A stretch of 43,555 nt of DNA from an uncultured beta proteobacterium (GTDB taxonomy: Bacteria; Pseudomonadota; Gammaproteobacteria; Burkholderiales; Burkholderiaceae_C). Numbering within the stretch: the first letter of the stretch is position 1; every line of letters begins with the position of its first letter. The notes under the pieces were generated by a model. The model was not told the DNA's origin and made no database searches. It saw nothing but the letters and a program-made list of their open reading frames with translations. Of the stretch, positions 18,396-27,195 are shown piece after piece. A program made the translations under genes and the position numbers. The stretch is from assembly GCA_903830985.1 (NCBI GenBank), contig CAIKVZ010000078.1, forward strand, positions 1 to 43,555, given 5' to 3'.

Positions 18396-20983
18396 GGTCC
18401 GCACTGAACATGCTGCGGAATTTGTCGATCAAGACGCGGGTGACGCTGCTCACTCTGCTCATCTTCCTGCTGTGCATCTGGTCGCTGGCGCTGTACACGG
18501 GACGGCTGCTGCGCGCCGACATGGCGCAGTTGCTGGGCGAGCAGCAACTGTCCGGCGCCGCCATGATCGCGGCCGGCCTCAACACCGAACTCGAGGACCG
18601 CTTGCGGGCCTTGCGAACCGTCGCCGCCGAGATCAGGCCCGCCGATCTGGCCACGCCGGAACGTGTACAGGCGCTGCTGGAGCAGCAGTCCATTTTTCAG
18701 CAACAGTTCAACGACGGCAGCATCGTCACGGATCTGGCTGGCACGGTACTGGCGGACTTTCCCCGCACGGCCGGACGGCTGGGCGTGAACTACGCCGAGC
18801 GTGATTCGATCACTGCAGCGCTCCAGCAGGGCAGGACGAGTATCGGCGGCCCTGTCATTGGCAAGAAGCGGCTGTCGCCGATGCTGGCGCTGACCGTGCC
18901 AATCTTCGACCGGAAAGGCTTGGTCATCGGCAGCCTGTCGGGCGTCATCGACCTGGCCCGGCCGAACTTTCTCGACACGGTGGCCCAGAGCCGCTACGGC
19001 GATGCGAGCGGCTACTCGGTCGTGGCACGCCAGCAACGGATGATCGTCACCTCGTCCGACAAAAGCCGCATCATGAGCGAGCTGCCGGGCCCGGGCGTGG
19101 TGCCCATGATCGACCGCGCGTTGCAGGGCTTCGAAGGTTCCGTGGCCTACGTCAGCACACCCGGTGTGGAGCGACTCGCCGCAGTGAAAAGCATACCGGC
19201 GGCCGACTGGTTTCTGGTGGCCTCGCTGCCCACCGCGGAGGCCTTCGCGCCGATACAGCATCTGCAGGAACAACTGCTGCTGGCAACTTTGGCGCTCACT
19301 TTCGCTGCAGGCGCGCTGATCTGGTGGCTCATGCGGCGCGAACTGTCGCCGCTGCTCTCTACCGTGAAGTCGCTGGCCCTGCTGACAGGCTCGCGAGAAC
19401 CGCCACAGCCCCTGCCCATCGCCCGACAGGATGAAATCGGTGAACTGATCACGGGCTTCAATCACCTGCTGCACACCCTGGCGCAACGCGAGCAGGCCAT
19501 GCGAGAGGTCAAGGAAAGCTACCGGGCCCTGGCCGACTGGACGCCCGAGGCTATCCTGGTGCACCGCTTGGGAACCATAATTTTCGTGAATCCAGCCGCC
19601 GTCAGGCTGTTTGGCGCCAGTTCGGCGCAACAACTGGTTGGCCACCAGACCCTCGAATTGATTCATCCCGATTTTCGCGGCTCACAGACCGCGCGCATGC
19701 AGGCCATCATCGACCGGGGAGAAATCGAGCCCATGGTGGAGTCCAGGTTCCTGCGCCTCGACGGCACGGTCATCGATGTGGAGGTGCAGGGAACCGCGGT
19801 AAATTACTCCGGTGGGGCGGCCATCCACGTGTCGCTGCGCGACATCACGGCGCGCAAGCACGCCGCCGACGAGTTGAAGGCCGCCCGTGCGGCCGCCGAA
19901 AACGCCAGTCGCGCCAAATCGCGCTTTCTGGCTGCGGTGAGCCACGACCTGCGCCAGCCGCTGTCGGCGATCTCGCTGTTTGCCAGCGTGCTCACACAGG
20001 GCACGCCGGAACAAAACGCCATCGTCGGCCACATCCAGGACAGTGTGGCGCGTCTGTCTGAACTGCTGTCCGACCTGCTCGACGTGAGCAAGCTCGAGGC
20101 CGGCGTGATCAGCCCGAACCATCACCGCTTTGCCATGGAAGCCTTCCTCAACGGCCTGATTGCGCCCCATGTAGCGGAGGCGGCTCGCAAACAGTTGCGC
20201 CTTCGCATGCGCTGTTGCGAGGCCGTGGTGCACACCGATGAACTGCTGCTGCGCCGCATCGTCGGCAACATCGTGAGCAACGCCGTGCGCTATACCAAGC
20301 ATGGCGGCGTGCTGCTGGCCTGCCGGCGTCGCCAGGGTCGCCTGTGGCTGGAGGTTTGGGACACGGGCGTGGGCATTCCCGAGGAGCAGACCCAGCTCGT
20401 GTTCGAGGAGTTCACGCAACTCACCGACGACTCGCGCAACCAGGGCAGCGGCCTGGGTCTGGCCATCGTGTCCAAGATGGCGGGCTTGCTCGGGCTGGAA
20501 ATGCGCTTGCGATCGCGTCCGGGGCATGGCTCCGTGTTCGCGGTGCAACTGCCAGAAGTGCTGAGCCTGGCCGACGCCGCGCCGGTGCCGGCCCCGCACC
20601 CCCAGCATGCGCTCAGGATCGCCCTGGTGGAAGACAACCAGGACGTGCTGCAGGCGCTGGTGCTGTCGCTCGAGTTCGCCGGGCATGAAGTGGTGGGCGC
20701 TGCCAGCGGGCATGAACTGCTGCAGCGCCTGGGTGCGCAGGCGCCCGACGTGCTGATCTCCGACTACCGACTGGGCGCGGGCAAAACCGGCTTCGATGTG
20801 ATCGCCGCGGTGCGCCTGGCATTCGGCCCTGAGCTGCCAGCGTTCCTCATCACCGGCGACACCGATGCGGCGCTGATCCGCCGCATGGACGAACACGGTA
20901 TCCAGGTCATTTTCAAGCCTCTGCAGGTCGACACCCTGCTGGCCGCCATACAGGGCGTCGTGGCGCAACCTGAATCGCACTGA
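18392..20983 (+). CDS. Membrane hybrid sensor histidine kinase with C-terminal receiver
   Basis: The 863-residue protein has, in order, a transmembrane helix (16-36), a periplasmic double-Cache-type sensor (about 40-290), a second helix (293-313), a HAMP-like linker, a PAS domain (about 375-490), a HisKA domain with phospho-acceptor His518 in AAVSHDLRQPLSAISLF, a HATPase with DTGVGIP and GSGLGLAIV, and a receiver with phospho-acceptor Asp791 (LISDYRLG). There is no HPt domain. Start and stop overlap with the YhhN gene indicate coupling. The ligand and output regulator are not apparent nearby. Confidence 0.93.
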   Translation: MRSALNMLRNLSIKTRVTLLTLLIFLLCIWSLALYTGRLLRADMAQLLGEQQLSGAAMIAAGLNTELEDRLRALRTVAAEIRPADLATPERVQALLEQQSIFQQQFNDGSIVTDLAGTVLADFPRTAGRLGVNYAERDSITAALQQGRTSIGGPVIGKKRLSPMLALTVPIFDRKGLVIGSLSGVIDLARPNFLDTVAQSRYGDASGYSVVARQQRMIVTSSDKSRIMSELPGPGVVPMIDRALQGFEGSVAYVSTPGVERLAAVKSIPAADWFLVASLPTAEAFAPIQHLQEQLLLATLALTFAAGALIWWLMRRELSPLLSTVKSLALLTGSREPPQPLPIARQDEIGELITGFNHLLHTLAQREQAMREVKESYRALADWTPEAILVHRLGTIIFVNPAAVRLFGASSAQQLVGHQTLELIHPDFRGSQTARMQAIIDRGEIEPMVESRFLRLDGTVIDVEVQGTAVNYSGGAAIHVSLRDITARKHAADELKAARAAAENASRAKSRFLAAVSHDLRQPLSAISLFASVLTQGTPEQNAIVGHIQDSVARLSELLSDLLDVSKLEAGVISPNHHRFAMEAFLNGLIAPHVAEAARKQLRLRMRCCEAVVHTDELLLRRIVGNIVSNAVRYTKHGGVLLACRRRQGRLWLEVWDTGVGIPEEQTQLVFEEFTQLTDDSRNQGSGLGLAIVSKMAGLLGLEMRLRSRPGHGSVFAVQLPEVLSLADAAPVPAPHPQHALRIALVEDNQDVLQALVLSLEFAGHEVVGAASGHELLQRLGAQAPDVLISDYRLGAGKTGFDVIAAVRLAFGPELPAFLITGDTDAALIRRMDEHGIQVIFKPLQVDTLLAAIQGVVAQPESH

Positions 20984-21007
20984 GCGCCGCCGCGCACTGA
21001 GCGGCGC
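20984..21007. terminator. Possible hairpin after the hybrid kinase gene
   Basis: GCGCCGC (20984-20990) and GCGGCGC (21001-21007) form a perfect 7-bp stem with a 10-nt loop directly after the kinase stop codon. There is no T-tract, so factor-independent termination is doubtful. Confidence 0.3.
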
Positions 21008-21073
21008 GCCAGCAGGGTCCGGCGGGCAAGTATGATGGCCCGCCCCCCCGCTGTCGTCTGTCCCCTCCCCCGC

Positions 21074-23194
21074 ATGTCCTCTCCCCCGCCCTCCGGTCTG
21101 AATTTCGCCCAACAGGAAGCCGTCAATTTCATGCAGGGTCCCTGCCTGGTGCTGGCCGGCGCGGGCTCCGGCAAGACGCGCGTCATCACGCACAAGATCG
21201 CCCGACTCATCCAGGTCGGCATGGAACCCAAGCGCATCGCAGCCATCACCTTCACCAACAAGGCCGCGACCGAGATGCGCGAGCGCGCGCGCAGCCTCAT
21301 AGGCAAGGCCGCCAGGGAAGTGGTGATCTGCACCTTTCACGCGCTGGGCGTGCGCATGATGCGCCAGGACGGCGCAGTGCTGGGCCTGAAACCCCAGTTC
21401 TCGATTCTTGACGCCGACGACGTGGCCAGCATCCTGAAGGACTGCGGCACCGTGGACCTGGCGACGGCGCGGCAATGGCAGTGGACCATCAGCCTGTGGA
21501 AGAACACCGGCCTGAACGCGGCGCAAGCGCAGGCGCAGGCCAAGGACGACAACGAGAAGATCATTGCGCGCGTCATGGGCCTGTACGAGGAACGTTTGAG
21601 CGCCTACCAGAGCGTGGACTTCGACGACCTGATCAGCATGCCCCTGCGCCTGCTGCAGGAGCATGAAGCGGTGCGGGACAAGTGGCAGGCCGCCTTGGGC
21701 CATGTGCTGGTGGACGAGTACCAGGACACCAACGCCACGCAATACGAGGTGCTGAAATTGCTGGTGGGCGCGCGCGGACGCTTCACCGCCGTGGGCGACG
21801 ACGACCAGTCGATCTACGGCTGGCGCGGCGCCACGCTGGACAACCTGCGCAAGCTGCCGATCGACTTCCCCGCGCTCAAGGTGATCACGCTGGAGCAGAA
21901 CTACCGCTCCACCAGCGCCATCCTGCGCGCCGCGAACAACGTCATCGGCCCGAACCCCAAGCTGTTCCCGAAAAACCTGTGGAGCGACCTGGGCGAAGGC
22001 GAGCCGGTGCGCGTGGTCGACGCCGACACCGAAGAGCACGAAGCCGAGCGCACGGTGGCGCGTATCCTGTCGCTGCGCGCCGGCGAAGGCATCACCGCAG
22101 CAGGTACGCAGTACAAAGAGCTCAAGGATTTCGCCATCCTGTACCGCGCGAACCACCAGGCCAAGACCTTCGAGAAAGCGCTGCGCAAGGCGAACCTCCC
22201 GTACAAGGTGTCGGGCGGCCAGAGCTTTTTTGACCGGGCCGAAATCAAGGACCTGTGCGCCTGGTTTCGCCTGTGGGTGAACAACGACGACGACCCGGCC
22301 TTTCTGCGCGCCATCACCACGCCCAAGCGCGGCATCGGGCACCAGACCCTGGCGACCCTGGGCGAGTTCGCCGGCAAGTACAAGCAAAGCCTGTTCGAGT
22401 CGCTGTTCAGCTCGAGCCTGGGCAGCGTGCTGTCCACGCGCGCCGTCGGCAGCCTGCACGAGTTCGGCCGCGCCGTGAACGACCTGGAGTTCCGCGCGCG
22501 CCACACCCTGGGTGCCGAAGCCGCGCTGGCCTTTCTGAAGGAGTGGCTGAAAGACATCGATTACGAGAAGACCCTGTACGACGGCGAGGACAGCGAGAAG
22601 GTGGCGGCGGCACGCTGGACCAATGTGCTGGAGTTTTGCGACTGGATGAGCAAGCGCTGTGGTGGTGTCATCGACGACGCGGCCGGTGTGACGACGACTT
22701 CGGAAAAGAAAAACCTGTTGGAAGTGGCGCAGACGATCTCGCTGCTCTCGACCATCAGCGAGCGCGAGACCGAGCAGAACGTCATCACCCTGTCCACGCT
22801 GCACGCCTCCAAGGGCCTGGAGTGGCCGCACGTGATGCTGGTGGGCGTGACCGAGGGCATGCTGCCGTTCAAGCTGGGCGACGAGGACAACCCCAGCGGG
22901 CGCGCCGACGGACCCATGTCCGACGACATGACGCAGCGCCTGCAGGAAGAGCGCCGCCTCATGTACGTGGGCATCACCCGCGCGCAGCGCAGCCTGGCCG
23001 TGAGCTGGACCAAGCGGCGCAAGAAGGGCCGCGAAATGGTGCTGGCCCAGCCCAGCCGCTTCATCGCCGAAATGGGGCTGGACAAGGAAACCGTGCGCGA
23101 AGACCCGCGCGCCAAGCTCAAGGCCTTGCGCGCCGAATTCGCCAAGAAGGCCGAGGATTCGGCCGCCGCAGCCGCGCTGGCGGCCAAGCAGTGA
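21074..23194 (+). CDS. rep: ATP-dependent DNA helicase, Rep/UvrD family
   Basis: The 706-residue superfamily 1A helicase has motif Q/I LNFAQQEAVNF and AGAGSGKTRVI, motif Ia ITFTNKAATEM, motif II VDEYQDTN, motif III GDDDQSIYGWRG, motif IV LEQNYRST, motif V TLHASKGLEW and motif VI EERRLMYVGITRAQ. It unwinds DNA 3'-5' and in E. coli Rep clears protein roadblocks ahead of the replisome. The length and LISMPLRLL-type region are closer to Rep than to UvrD. The ATG at 21074 is preferred over 21032 because the extra 14 residues are Pro/Arg-rich and outside the family. A short secreted protein gene follows with a TGATG overlap. Confidence 0.92.
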   Translation: MSSPPPSGLNFAQQEAVNFMQGPCLVLAGAGSGKTRVITHKIARLIQVGMEPKRIAAITFTNKAATEMRERARSLIGKAAREVVICTFHALGVRMMRQDGAVLGLKPQFSILDADDVASILKDCGTVDLATARQWQWTISLWKNTGLNAAQAQAQAKDDNEKIIARVMGLYEERLSAYQSVDFDDLISMPLRLLQEHEAVRDKWQAALGHVLVDEYQDTNATQYEVLKLLVGARGRFTAVGDDDQSIYGWRGATLDNLRKLPIDFPALKVITLEQNYRSTSAILRAANNVIGPNPKLFPKNLWSDLGEGEPVRVVDADTEEHEAERTVARILSLRAGEGITAAGTQYKELKDFAILYRANHQAKTFEKALRKANLPYKVSGGQSFFDRAEIKDLCAWFRLWVNNDDDPAFLRAITTPKRGIGHQTLATLGEFAGKYKQSLFESLFSSSLGSVLSTRAVGSLHEFGRAVNDLEFRARHTLGAEAALAFLKEWLKDIDYEKTLYDGEDSEKVAAARWTNVLEFCDWMSKRCGGVIDDAAGVTTTSEKKNLLEVAQTISLLSTISERETEQNVITLSTLHASKGLEWPHVMLVGVTEGMLPFKLGDEDNPSGRADGPMSDDMTQRLQEERRLMYVGITRAQRSLAVSWTKRRKKGREMVLAQPSRFIAEMGLDKETVREDPRAKLKALRAEFAKKAEDSAAAAALAAKQ

Positions 23195-23634
23195 TGCATA
23201 GGCGCTGTGCGATCCTTGCTCTCGTTTGGACGACGCTTTGCTGCAGTGCCGGCGCGCAGCCAGCCAGCCCGGCAGCCTGCCCGAGCGCCACCGAATTGAC
23301 AGCCCAACAGCTCTATGGTCTGTGGCGGGCCGACTTCAGTGACCCGGACACACGACGAAAAAGCGGCAGTGCCACGCTGTTGCTGGAGCGGCACCCGGAC
23401 TGGGCCGAGAGCGTGCGCGGCAGGGTCCAGCGCGGCGAGGCCCGTGCCCTGATCAGCGGCGACGTGGACGAAGGCCGGTTCACGCTGGATGAATCCGAGG
23501 ACGGTGTGCGCATCAGCGCCAGCTGGAGCGGCACGGTCGTGCCGGACCGTTGCGGCAGGGAAATCCGGGGCAGCTGGAGCGATGTCCTGCATCCCGAGGT
23601 GCGCGCCTTTGTGTTGCGCAAGCTGGCCGACTGA
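23194..23634 (+). CDS. Small secreted protein of unknown function
   Basis: The 146-residue protein starts at the ATG overlapping the helicase stop (TGATG). The N-terminus RRCAILALVWTTLCCSAGAQ is a signal peptide. The mature part has ELTAQQLYGLWRADFSD and repeated short beta-like segments (SGSATLLLERHPDWAESVRG, later DGVRISASWSGTVVPD), suggesting a small beta-barrel or lipocalin-like fold (inference). No family could be named. Coupling to a DNA helicase is probably positional only. Confidence 0.7.
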   Translation: MHRRCAILALVWTTLCCSAGAQPASPAACPSATELTAQQLYGLWRADFSDPDTRRKSGSATLLLERHPDWAESVRGRVQRGEARALISGDVDEGRFTLDESEDGVRISASWSGTVVPDRCGREIRGSWSDVLHPEVRAFVLRKLAD

Positions 23635-23747
23635 GTTCGACGCGCCCGGGCGGCGCGCACCAGAATCGCGCGCAGCCCACACCAGACTGGGGCCTGCAGC
23701 CAAGAAAAAATGCCGGCCAACGCCCCGACTCGGGAAATCGGCCAGCG

Positions 23748-23767
23748 ATGCCCGAAAATAGGGGCAT
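23748..23767. other. Short hairpin in the gap before the ABC importer operon
   Basis: ATGCCC (23748-23753) and GGGCAT (23762-23767) form a perfect 6-bp stem with an 8-nt A-rich loop in the 207-bp gap 23635-23841. No riboswitch consensus (for example TPP) was recognised in this leader. A regulatory role is possible but unproven. Confidence 0.25.
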
Positions 23768-23841
23768 GCAGAATCGCCGCGCGCGAAACGGCACCATCCT
23801 TGCTTGCAGCCTTGTAACGACCTGTCTTCACTGGAGTCCTC

Positions 23842-24873
23842 ATGAACAAACGCTTTTTCCTGCAAACCGCCGCCGCCCTGGCGGCCGCCTTCACCATGGC
23901 CGGCGCACAGGCGCAGGTCACGCCCATCAAGTTCCAGCTCGACTGGCGCTTCGAAGGCCCGGCAGCGCTGTTTCTGGTGCCTGCCGCCAAAGGCTATTTC
24001 AAGGACGCCAAGCTCAATGTGACCATCGACGCGGGCAACGGCTCCGGCGGTGCGGTGACGCGCGTGGCCTCCGGCAGCTACGACATGGGATTCGCCGATC
24101 TGGCCGCGCTGATGGAATTCCACGCCAACAACCCGGACGCGGCGAACAAGCCCGTGGCCGTGATGATGGTCTACAACAACACGCCGGCCTCGGTCATGGC
24201 GCTGAAAAAATCGGGCATCAAGACGCCCGCCGACCTCAGGGGCAAGAAGCTGGGCGCGCCGGTGTTTGACGCGGGACGCCGCGCCTTTCCGATCTTCCAG
24301 AAGGCCAATGGCATCGACAACGTGCAGTGGACCGCCATGGACCCGCCGTTGCGCGAAACCATGCTGGCACGCGGTGAGGTCGACGCCATCACCGGCTTCA
24401 CCTTCACCTCGCTGCTGAACCTGGAAGCGCGCGGTGTGAAGGCTGCCGACGTGGTGGTCCTGCCCTACGCCGACTACGGCGTCAAGCTCTACGGCAACGT
24501 CATCATCGCCTCGCCCAAGCTGATCAAGGAGAACCCGGCCGCCATCAAGGCCTTCCTGCAGGCCTTCACCAAGGGCGTGAAGGACGTGCTGGCGCATCCC
24601 GATGCGGCCATCGAATCGGTCAAGGCGCGCGACGGCATCATCAACGTGGAGCTGGAGCAGCGCCGCCTGAAGCTGGCCATCGACACCGTGATCAACAGCG
24701 CCGACGCGCGCGCCGAGGGTTTCGGCCAGGCCAAGGGCCCGCGCCTTTCGCTCATGGCCAGCCAGGTGTCCGACGCCTTCAACACCAAGACCCGTGTCAA
24801 TGCCGAAGCAGTGTGGAGCGCAGCCTTCCTGCCCAGCGCGGCCGAACTGAACATCCTGCCCGCGAAGAAGTGA
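23842..24873 (+). CDS. ABC transporter substrate-binding protein, NMT1/THI5 type
   Basis: The 343-residue protein has a signal peptide (AALAAAFTMAGAQA) and the NMT1/THI5-like binding fold: IKFQLDWRFEGPAALFLVPA, GYFKDAKLNVTIDAGNGSGG, MGFADLAALMEFHANNP and LRGKKLGAPVFDAGR. This family serves nitrate/sulfonate/taurine-type and pyrimidine-precursor importers. A good Shine-Dalgarno (GGAG) precedes the ATG at 23842. It is the first gene of a binding protein-ATPase-permease operon. The substrate cannot be decided from sequence. Confidence 0.9.
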   Translation: MNKRFFLQTAAALAAAFTMAGAQAQVTPIKFQLDWRFEGPAALFLVPAAKGYFKDAKLNVTIDAGNGSGGAVTRVASGSYDMGFADLAALMEFHANNPDAANKPVAVMMVYNNTPASVMALKKSGIKTPADLRGKKLGAPVFDAGRRAFPIFQKANGIDNVQWTAMDPPLRETMLARGEVDAITGFTFTSLLNLEARGVKAADVVVLPYADYGVKLYGNVIIASPKLIKENPAAIKAFLQAFTKGVKDVLAHPDAAIESVKARDGIINVELEQRRLKLAIDTVINSADARAEGFGQAKGPRLSLMASQVSDAFNTKTRVNAEAVWSAAFLPSAAELNILPAKK

Positions 24874-24880
24874 AGCCCCA

Positions 24881-24894
24881 CGCCACACGTGGCG
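24881..24894. other. Intercistronic hairpin after the binding-protein gene
   Basis: CGCCAC and GTGGCG form a perfect inverted repeat with a 2-bp centre, 7 bp past the binding-protein stop. Such hairpins often stabilise the upstream mRNA and raise binding-protein output over the ATPase and permease. Confidence 0.35.
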
Positions 24895-24944
24895 ACCGCC
24901 TCGTGCACGGCGCTGACCTGACCCCATCAACCTGAGCAATCAAG

Positions 24945-25775
24945 ATGCAGCCGCAACCCGACAAGGAATTCGTCGCCTTTCGCGATGTCTGGCTCGCCTA
25001 CAACGACGAGTTGCTGGCAGCCAACCACTTCGCGGTGGAAGCCATCGACCTGAGCGTCAAGGAGGGCGAGTTCATCGCCATCGTCGGGCCTTCGGGCTGC
25101 GGCAAGTCGACCTTCATGAAGCTCACCACGGGGCTGAGAATGCCGTCTCGCGGTCGCATCCTGATCGACGGCCAGCCCGTGACCGGGCCGCTGAAGATTT
25201 CCGGCATGGCGTTTCAGGCACCGTCGCTGCTGCCCTGGCGCACGACCATGCAAAACGTACTGCTGCCGCTGGAAATCGTCGAGCCCTTTCGCAGCCAGTT
25301 CAAGGCGCGGCGCAAGGAGTTCGAAGAACGCGCCCGCCAGCTGCTGCAAAAGGTGGGGTTGGGCGGCTACGAAGACAAGTTTCCCTGGCAGCTCTCGGGC
25401 GGCATGCAGCAGCGCGCCAGCATTTGCCGCGCGCTCATCCACGAACCCAAGATGCTGCTGCTCGATGAGCCCTTTGGTGCGCTCGACGCCTTCACGCGCG
25501 AGGAGCTGTGGTGCATCCTGCGCGACCTGTGGATCGAACAGAAGTTCAACGTCATCCTGGTGACGCACGACCTGCGCGAATCCGTCTTTCTGGCCGACAC
25601 GGTGTACGTCATGAGCGGCAGCCCGGGGCGTTTTGTCGGCAAGAAGAAGATCGAGTTTTCGCACCCGCGCGATCTGGAGCTGACCTATACGCGCGAGTTC
25701 ACCGACATCGTGCACGAGCTGCGCGGTCACATCGGCGCGGCGCGTCAGGCCCAGCCCAAACAGGTGACCCCATGA
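24945..25775 (+). CDS. ABC transporter ATP-binding protein (nitrate/sulfonate/taurine class)
   Basis: The 276-residue ATPase has Walker A GPSGCGKST (about residues 48-56), a Q-loop in MAFQAPSLLPWRT, the signature LSGGMQQRASICRAL, Walker B MLLLDEPFGALD, and the switch His in LVTHDLRESVFLAD. The LLPWRT and FGALDAFTREEL wording is typical of the SsuB/TauB/NrtD class. It lies 71 bp after the binding-protein gene and overlaps the permease start by 4 bp (ATGA). Confidence 0.94.
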   Translation: MQPQPDKEFVAFRDVWLAYNDELLAANHFAVEAIDLSVKEGEFIAIVGPSGCGKSTFMKLTTGLRMPSRGRILIDGQPVTGPLKISGMAFQAPSLLPWRTTMQNVLLPLEIVEPFRSQFKARRKEFEERARQLLQKVGLGGYEDKFPWQLSGGMQQRASICRALIHEPKMLLLDEPFGALDAFTREELWCILRDLWIEQKFNVILVTHDLRESVFLADTVYVMSGSPGRFVGKKKIEFSHPRDLELTYTREFTDIVHELRGHIGAARQAQPKQVTP

Positions 25776-26539
25776 ACACCAAACAGATCGAACGTTGGGC
25801 GCCCGTGGTGCTGGGCCTGGCGCTGCTGCTGCTGTGGCAGGTGGTGTGCTCAGGCCTGCGCATCGACGACTACATCTTCCCCAGTCCGTACACCATCGGT
25901 CAGGCCATGGCCGAGTTCTCCGGCCCGCTGGCCGAGGCCAGCTGGAAGACCTTCTGGGTGACGATGGTGGGCTTCTCGCTGTCCATCGTGGTGGGCGTGA
26001 TGCTGGGCTTTCTGGTGGGCTCCTCGCGCCTGGCCTACGCCGCGGTCTATCCGCTGCTGGTGGCCTTCAACGCCGTGCCCAAGGCGGCCATCGTGCCGAT
26101 CCTGATCGTCTGGTTTGGCATCGGCATCGGGCCCGGTGTGCTCACCGCTTTTCTGATCTCGTTCTTCCCCATCACCGTGAACATGGCCACCGGTCTGGCG
26201 ACGCTGGAGCCCGAACTGGAAGACGTGCTGCGCGTGCTCGGCGCCAAGCGCTGGGACGTGCTGGTCAAGGTGGGACTGCCGCGCTCCCTGCCGTATTTCT
26301 ACGGCTCGCTCAAGGTCTCCATCACGCTGGCCTTTGTCGGCACGGTGCTGGCCGAAATGACCGCAGGCGACTCCGGCATCGGCTACCTGATGCAGTCCGC
26401 CGGCTCCTCGCAGCGCATGCCGCTGGCCTTCGCCGGCCTGGTGGTGATCGGCGCCATGGCCATGGCCATGTACGAACTGTTCAGCTACGTCGAGCACCAC
26501 ACCACGGCCTGGGCGCACCGGGGTTCGAACGCGAACTGA
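25772..26539 (+). CDS. ABC transporter permease (SsuC/TauC class)
   Basis: The 255-residue protein has about six transmembrane helices and the BPD_transp_1 EAA-loop region LEPELEDVLRVLGAKRWDVLVKVGLPRSLPYF, which docks on the ATPase. Helix 1 is WAPVVLGLALLLLWQVV and the next conserved stretch is IFPSPYTIGQAM. The ATG at 25772 overlaps the ATPase stop. The gene ends the importer operon; a 23-bp direct repeat and an A/T-rich hairpin follow. Confidence 0.93.
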   Translation: MNTKQIERWAPVVLGLALLLLWQVVCSGLRIDDYIFPSPYTIGQAMAEFSGPLAEASWKTFWVTMVGFSLSIVVGVMLGFLVGSSRLAYAAVYPLLVAFNAVPKAAIVPILIVWFGIGIGPGVLTAFLISFFPITVNMATGLATLEPELEDVLRVLGAKRWDVLVKVGLPRSLPYFYGSLKVSITLAFVGTVLAEMTAGDSGIGYLMQSAGSSQRMPLAFAGLVVIGAMAMAMYELFSYVEHHTTAWAHRGSNAN

Positions 26540-26606
26540 GGGCTGATGCCGCCAGATTGAAGGGGCCGGGCCTTGCTTTTGCAATTAAGGCTTCCACTCG
26601 TGGGGA

Positions 26607-26650
26607 TAAACCTTTCAATCAGCCGGGGGTAAACCTTTCAATTTGCCGGG
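26607..26650. repeat. Two tandem copies of a 23-bp element
   Basis: TAAACCTTTCAAT occurs at 26607-26619 and 26630-26642, each followed by a GCCGGG-type tail, giving a 23-bp period in the gap after the permease. A direct repeat of two turns of helix could be a tandem protein-binding site upstream of the AraC-like gene. No known operator is recognised. Confidence 0.5.
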
Positions 26651-26653
26651 CCC

Positions 26654-26682
26654 GAAAAAATGATACTTGTTTCATTTTTTTC
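26654..26682. terminator. A/T-rich hairpin after the importer operon
   Basis: GAAAAAATGA (26654-26663) pairs with TCATTTTTTTC (26672-26682) across an 8-nt loop. The stem is A/T-rich with a T-run in its 3' arm, so it could terminate transcripts from either side, though it lacks a GC stem. A CGGGCCCG palindrome abuts its left side. Confidence 0.35.
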
Positions 26683-26749
26683 AGCCGTTTGCGCTGCGCC
26701 GTTTCGCCCTATAGCACGTTGTTCTCAACATTGCACTCGGCTGAAAACA

Positions 26750-27043
26750 ATGCCCCTCCGAACCCCCTTCCTGCCACGCTTTGATGCCGGCACAAAGCAG
26801 CAGCTTGACGACCTTTGCCACTGGATTGACGCCCATCTGGATGAACAGATCGGCTGGCAGGAGTTGCTGGTGCAAAGCGGACTCGAATACCAGGGCCTGC
26901 AAGCGCTGTTTTTCAAGTACCTCAACACGACCCCCATGACCTGGATTCGCCAAAGACGCGAAGCGCAGTCCGCGTCGCTCAAGCCCAGACGTCCTATCCT
27001 CTCCCTGGTGAAACGCGTGGTGAAACCGGCAGAACCGGCCTGA
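26750..27043 (+). CDS. AraC-like mini-protein with a single HTH unit
   Basis: The 97-residue protein (ATG at 26750) contains LDDLCHWIDAHLDEQIGWQE then GLEYQGLQALFFKYLNTTPM and TWIRQRREAQ. This matches the first helix-turn-helix and linker helix of an AraC/XylS DNA-binding domain. The second HTH, needed by normal AraC proteins, is absent; a basic tail (LKPRRPILSLVKRVVKP) takes its place. There is no effector domain. It may be a compact regulator binding a half-site or acting as a dimer, or the relic of a longer gene. It lies upstream of the receiver/kinase/EAL cluster on the same strand. Confidence 0.6.
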   Translation: MPLRTPFLPRFDAGTKQQLDDLCHWIDAHLDEQIGWQELLVQSGLEYQGLQALFFKYLNTTPMTWIRQRREAQSASLKPRRPILSLVKRVVKPAEPA

Positions 27044-27195
27044 GCTTGGCCGTGGCGCGCGCAGTCGGCGCTCCAGGCACCGTGAAGGCGCCCCCGGAGC
27101 GCCCGTTGGCGTATCCCTGAAACGAATGAATTCATCATCGCGGGCAAGGCGGCATCCTTGGCCGTATATTCCCCTATGTTTTTGAAAAGAGTGCA

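Noticed and set aside
19682-22831. A 1049-codon open frame on the minus strand
   Set aside because: It is antisense to the hybrid kinase and the Rep helicase, both with complete family motifs. Its composition is that of a shadow.
23635-23841. TPP or other riboswitch ahead of the NMT1/THI5-type importer
   Set aside because: No conserved riboswitch core could be found in this leader; only a small hairpin is visible.
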